From Pseudobdellovibrionaceae bacterium (GTDB lineage Bacteria; Bdellovibrionota; Bdellovibrionia; Bdellovibrionales; UBA1609), in the NCBI GenBank assembly GCA_947444305.1, contig CANEZP010000012.1:1-64000 (forward strand): a stretch of DNA of 64,000 nt, written 5' to 3'. Positions 61,145 through 64,000 of the stretch are shown here, piece after piece; the first letter of the stretch is position 1, and each line of letters starts with the position of its first letter. Below the pieces are notes generated by a model. The model was not told where the DNA came from. It worked only from the letters and a program-made list of their open reading frames with translations, and made no database searches. Both the position numbers and the translations under genes were made by a program.

Positions 61145-62681
61145 GATTAAGGTTAACGGTCAAGAAATTGAAGTTCCCGAAAAGTCGACGGTCATCCAGG
61201 CGTTCAAACAAGCCGGCGTCGACATTTGCCATTACTGCTGGCACCCGGGGCTAAGCATCGCCGGCGTTTGCCGTCTGTGCATGGTTCAGGTTGAAGGCAT
61301 GCCCAAACTTCAGATCGCATGTAACACCGAAGTTAAAGAAGGCATGTCGGTTAACAACACGTCCGACGTCGTTAAAGAAACGGTCAAGTGGGGACTCGAT
61401 TTCCACTTGATCAATCACCCGCTGGATTGCCCGATTTGCGATCAGGCCGGCGAGTGCGGATTGCAAGATCAGTACATGCAGTTCGGTTCTTACGATCCGG
61501 AAATGGCCGAGCCTAAGGTCAAAAAATCGAAAGCCGTCGACCTCGGTCCGACCGTGATGCTCGATAAAGAACGCTGCATTTTATGTTCGCGTTGCGTGCG
61601 CTTCACCGACGAAGTTTCGAAGACCAATGAACTTGGAATCTTCAATCGCGGTGACCGCTCCGAAATCGGCACCGTGCAAGGTAAGCCGCTCGACAACAAT
61701 TACTCGCTCAACACGGTCGACATCTGTCCCGTCGGCGCCCTGACTTCGAAAGACTTCAGATTCCGCCAACGCGTGTGGTATCTCAAAGAAGCCGATTCCA
61801 TTTGCCCCGGTTGCAGCACGGGCTGCTCGGTCAAAGTTCATTACAACGAAGAGGGCGTTTGGCGCGTGAAGCCGCGCGTGAACCCGGAAGTGAACGGTCA
61901 CTGGATGTGCGACGTCGGTCGCAATACCTACAAGTACGTGAATTTAAAATCACGCCTGTTGTCCGGCAAAGTCGGCAAGCGCGATTTGTGGCAAGAAGTT
62001 TCGGTCGAAGACGCCGTTCGGTCGGCGGGTTTGAAACTGCGCGAGACTTCCCCCGACGCCATCGCCGTAGTTTACACCGGCCAGTACACGAACGAGGAAT
62101 ACGCTTCGGCCTTCAAGTTTTTCAAAGAAGAATTGAAAGTGAAGAACGTCTTCCACTGGTTGAACAACCCCGAAAAAGTGAACGAGTTCGACGGTCTTTT
62201 GTTCCGCGGTGATCGCAACCCGAACACCAAAGGTCTCGAAAACGCGTTTGCATCCTTCGGTGCGAAAGGCTCGTGGGACAATTTGCAAGCCGGCATCAAC
62301 GGCCGCAAGTTCAAAACCGTTATTGTTTTTGGTCCCGAAGACCAATCGGTGTTCCCCGATCTCGACGAGAAGATCAAAATGTTCTCGCAAGCCGAAAACC
62401 TGATCTGGTTAACCGCGTGCGCGAACAAGTCACTCGACAGCGTCGGCGGCGAAACTTGGCAAATTCCGGTGAAGACCTACATTGAAAAAGCCGGCAGCTT
62501 CACCAACTTCCAAGGTAAAGTGCAGGATTTCAAAGCGGGGACGACGATCGTTCCGCAAGCGCTCAGCGTAAGCGAAGCCGTCGAGTTGATGGCCGGTCGC
62601 GAGATCAATTGGAATCTTCGTCCGCGCGGCGTCGGTGGCCCGAAAACGAACTACGCCGTATCCGACAGAGGTGAATTATGA
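61137..62681 (+). CDS. nuoG: NADH-quinone oxidoreductase subunit G, short form
   Basis: A 514-residue protein, about 57% of E. coli NuoG. The N-terminal ferredoxin part is complete: CHYCWHPGLSIAGVCRLC ([2Fe-2S] N1b), HPLDCPICDQAGECGLQD (N5 with His ligand), CILCSRCVRF plus DICPVGAL (N4). The extra N7-type motif CPGCSTGC with a later Cys (HWMCDVG) is kept. After that the molybdopterin-like domain is strongly shortened, ending LRPRGVGG. ATG at 61137 overlaps nuoF by eight bases. nuoH does not follow; nuoI starts within its stop. Confidence 0.93.
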   Translation: MPKIKVNGQEIEVPEKSTVIQAFKQAGVDICHYCWHPGLSIAGVCRLCMVQVEGMPKLQIACNTEVKEGMSVNNTSDVVKETVKWGLDFHLINHPLDCPICDQAGECGLQDQYMQFGSYDPEMAEPKVKKSKAVDLGPTVMLDKERCILCSRCVRFTDEVSKTNELGIFNRGDRSEIGTVQGKPLDNNYSLNTVDICPVGALTSKDFRFRQRVWYLKEADSICPGCSTGCSVKVHYNEEGVWRVKPRVNPEVNGHWMCDVGRNTYKYVNLKSRLLSGKVGKRDLWQEVSVEDAVRSAGLKLRETSPDAIAVVYTGQYTNEEYASAFKFFKEELKVKNVFHWLNNPEKVNEFDGLLFRGDRNPNTKGLENAFASFGAKGSWDNLQAGINGRKFKTVIVFGPEDQSVFPDLDEKIKMFSQAENLIWLTACANKSLDSVGGETWQIPVKTYIEKAGSFTNFQGKVQDFKAGTTIVPQALSVSEAVELMAGREINWNLRPRGVGGPKTNYAVSDRGEL

Positions 62682-63202
62682 GTTTAGTTAGAAAACCTTC
62701 CGCCGCGGCTTCGTGGTACTTGCCGGGTATTCTCGCCGGGATGTGGTTCACGTTCGTGAAGATGATCGGGAATATTCTAAATCCCAAAAAGATGCCCACG
62801 CTGAATTACCCGGAAGAAAAGTACGAATACGGCCCGCGCTTTAAGGGCAATCACGTACTCACGGTTAAAAAAGACGGCAGCATCCGTTGCACGGCGTGCA
62901 TGCTTTGCGCGACGGCGTGCCCCGCCCAGTGCATAAAGATCACGGCCGCCGAGCACGACGATCCGACGGTCGAGAAATTTCCGATCTCTTACGAGATCGA
63001 CGTGCTCCGTTGCGTTTACTGTGGTTTCTGCGAAGAAGCTTGCCCGGTTGACGCGATTCGCATGGGCCCCGAGTGGCAAACGGCGGGTCTCAACGGCTCG
63101 AAGTTCGCCTACGACATTCAGCAATTGGCCTACCGCCCGCAATTAAAAGGCGGCGTGGTTTCGGTACTCGACGATCAAGAGCGCCACCAAGCCGGAATTT
63201 AA
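62678..63202 (+). CDS. nuoI: NADH-quinone oxidoreductase subunit I
   Basis: A 174-residue ferredoxin-like subunit with two [4Fe-4S] sets (N6a, N6b): CTACMLCATACPAQC and CVYCGFCEEACPVDA. The N-terminal helix (WYLPGILAGMWFTFVKMIGNIL) would lie against the membrane arm. ATGA overlap with nuoG. The next gene begins directly at its stop, and it is not nuoJ. Confidence 0.94.
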   Translation: MSLVRKPSAAASWYLPGILAGMWFTFVKMIGNILNPKKMPTLNYPEEKYEYGPRFKGNHVLTVKKDGSIRCTACMLCATACPAQCIKITAAEHDDPTVEKFPISYEIDVLRCVYCGFCEEACPVDAIRMGPEWQTAGLNGSKFAYDIQQLAYRPQLKGGVVSVLDDQERHQAGI

Positions 63203-64000
63203 ATGGACCTCGATTACCGCCGCTTGTTGATCCCGCTGCTTTTTTTAGCGGCGGGATTGGCGGGTGGTGTTTACATCGCGCGCTCGGGAACGCAAGTTCC
63301 GGGGGTGACGGCGTACCCGCAAAAGACCGGCGATACCGACCGCCACGCGGAGAACGGCACCGGCACGGCGCCATCGGCCGATGCAAAATCAAATCCGTCT
63401 ACACCGAACGCAAATTCAACATCGCCCGCGCCGAATGCGAACGCCGCACTTGAAAAGATGCGCGCCGATTATTACGAGCAAATCGGCAAGGGCGAATCAC
63501 GCCAGGCGCTCTTGATTCTGCAAGACATGGAGAAGAAAGCGCCCGGTTCGCAAATCTATCTCGAGACCAGTAGCGATTACTTTATCTACGTGAAAGATTG
63601 GACCGCCGCCGCCGCGGCCTCAAAAAAATGCACGGAAGTTTTTCCGAGCAGCCGGCCGTGCTACCGCAATCTCGGCAACGCAAGTCTGCAAAGCGGCACC
63701 AAAGAAGACCAACTCACGGCCGCCGACAATTGTCTCGCGCTCGAACCCAACGATCCGCAGTGCCGCAACATCAAGGGACTCGCTTTGATGAACAGCGGCG
63801 ATTATCCCGGCGCGGTCATCTACTTTAAGGAACTCATCGACGACAACGGCAACTACGGCGTTCGCTTCCCCGAAGATATGTTGGAATGGCATCTCGGCTT
63901 AGCTCTCGAGGGCGCGGGCAAACGCGATGAAGCCATAGATCACATGGAAAACGCCTGCCGTCGCAACAATAACCAAGCCTGCAACAAAATCGAAGAGCTC
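63203..64000 (+). CDS. membrane-anchored TPR protein (partial, runs off window)
   Basis: At least 266 residues; the frame is open at the window end. The ATG at 63203 follows the nuoI TAA without a gap. Residues ~7-28 form a TM anchor (LLIPLLFLAAGLAGGVYIA), a Thr/Pro/Asn-rich linker follows (~30-80), then TPR-like repeats (SRQALLILQDMEKKAPGSQIYLE, SRPCYRNLGNASLQSGTKEDQLTAADNC, PNDPQCRNIKGLALMNSGDYPGAVIYF). Co-transcription with nuo is likely, but no link to complex I function is visible; Bdellovibrio-type TPR proteins are common. Confidence 0.75.
   Translation, partial: MDLDYRRLLIPLLFLAAGLAGGVYIARSGTQVPGVTAYPQKTGDTDRHAENGTGTAPSADAKSNPSTPNANSTSPAPNANAALEKMRADYYEQIGKGESRQALLILQDMEKKAPGSQIYLETSSDYFIYVKDWTAAAAASKKCTEVFPSSRPCYRNLGNASLQSGTKEDQLTAADNCLALEPNDPQCRNIKGLALMNSGDYPGAVIYFKELIDDNGNYGVRFPEDMLEWHLGLALEGAGKRDEAIDHMENACRRNNNQACNKIEEL

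Noticed and set aside
1-64000. CRISPR arrays, tRNA or rRNA genes, prophage
   Set aside because: No regularly spaced identical repeats with spacers, no cloverleaf sequences in the gaps, and no phage structural genes were seen.

Overview
The window looks like a piece of a Bdellovibrionota (Bdellovibrio-like) chromosome of moderately high GC. This is inferred from content, not from a marker gene. There are many short secreted proteins and lipoproteins, an AgmX/PglI-type gliding gene set next to an OMP_myx-like barrel, AddAB-type recombination enzymes, and several IS200-like (RAYT) transposases. I see no rRNA, tRNA, CRISPR array or prophage.

Layout. 1-5.2 kb: three paralogous outer membrane barrel genes (one cut by the window edge) and two Cys-rich lipoproteins, interrupted by a RAYT element with inverted REP-like ends. 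5.2-10.9 kb: addB-addA. 10.8-14.5 kb: a lipoprotein, two lipase/hydrolase or envelope genes and unknown secreted proteins. 14.5-15.7 kb: an A+C-rich spacer with tandem repeats and a hairpin, then a second RAYT. 15.7-18.4 kb: secreted alpha/beta hydrolase and nadB. 18.6-26.1 kb: a tightly packed run of sensor ATPase, REC-GGDEF-like protein, alr and mlaE-mlaF-mlaD, the MlaD carrying a barrel-like C-terminus. 26.2-36.1 kb: trypsin-like protease, purH, a GYF/TPR protein, a YhaM-type nuclease, RsmI-like methylase, Nudix hydrolase, HAD phosphatase and a DUF1028 protein. 36.3-47.1 kb: an eight-gene gliding-type cluster led by a GYF-GYF-PilZ protein. 47.1-56.8 kb: MscS channel with a 44-residue companion, a heterodimeric ABC exporter, a third RAYT and a subtilase. 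57.1-63.2 kb: nuoB-nuoCD-nuoE-nuoF-nuoG-nuoI, the peripheral arm of complex I only, followed by a TPR gene that runs off the window.

Themes. Most of the window serves the cell envelope: barrels, lipoproteins, lipid transport, peptidoglycan precursor (alr) and a trans-envelope motility machine. Two loci carry c-di-GMP-type domains (GADEF protein at 20.4 kb, PilZ protein at 36.3 kb). The most unusual observations are: (i) two paralogous RAYT genes, each preceded by a hairpin of identical architecture (11-bp stem, CGGA loop) whose lower stems differ by paired changes; (ii) a RAYT element whose REP-like ends start exactly at the stop codons of two paralogous barrel genes; (iii) an MlaD-family protein that appears to join an inner-membrane anchor, MCE domain and helical spacer to a barrel-like C-terminus; (iv) a complex I operon without any membrane-arm subunit. 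All functions are assigned by reading motifs by eye; no database search was run.
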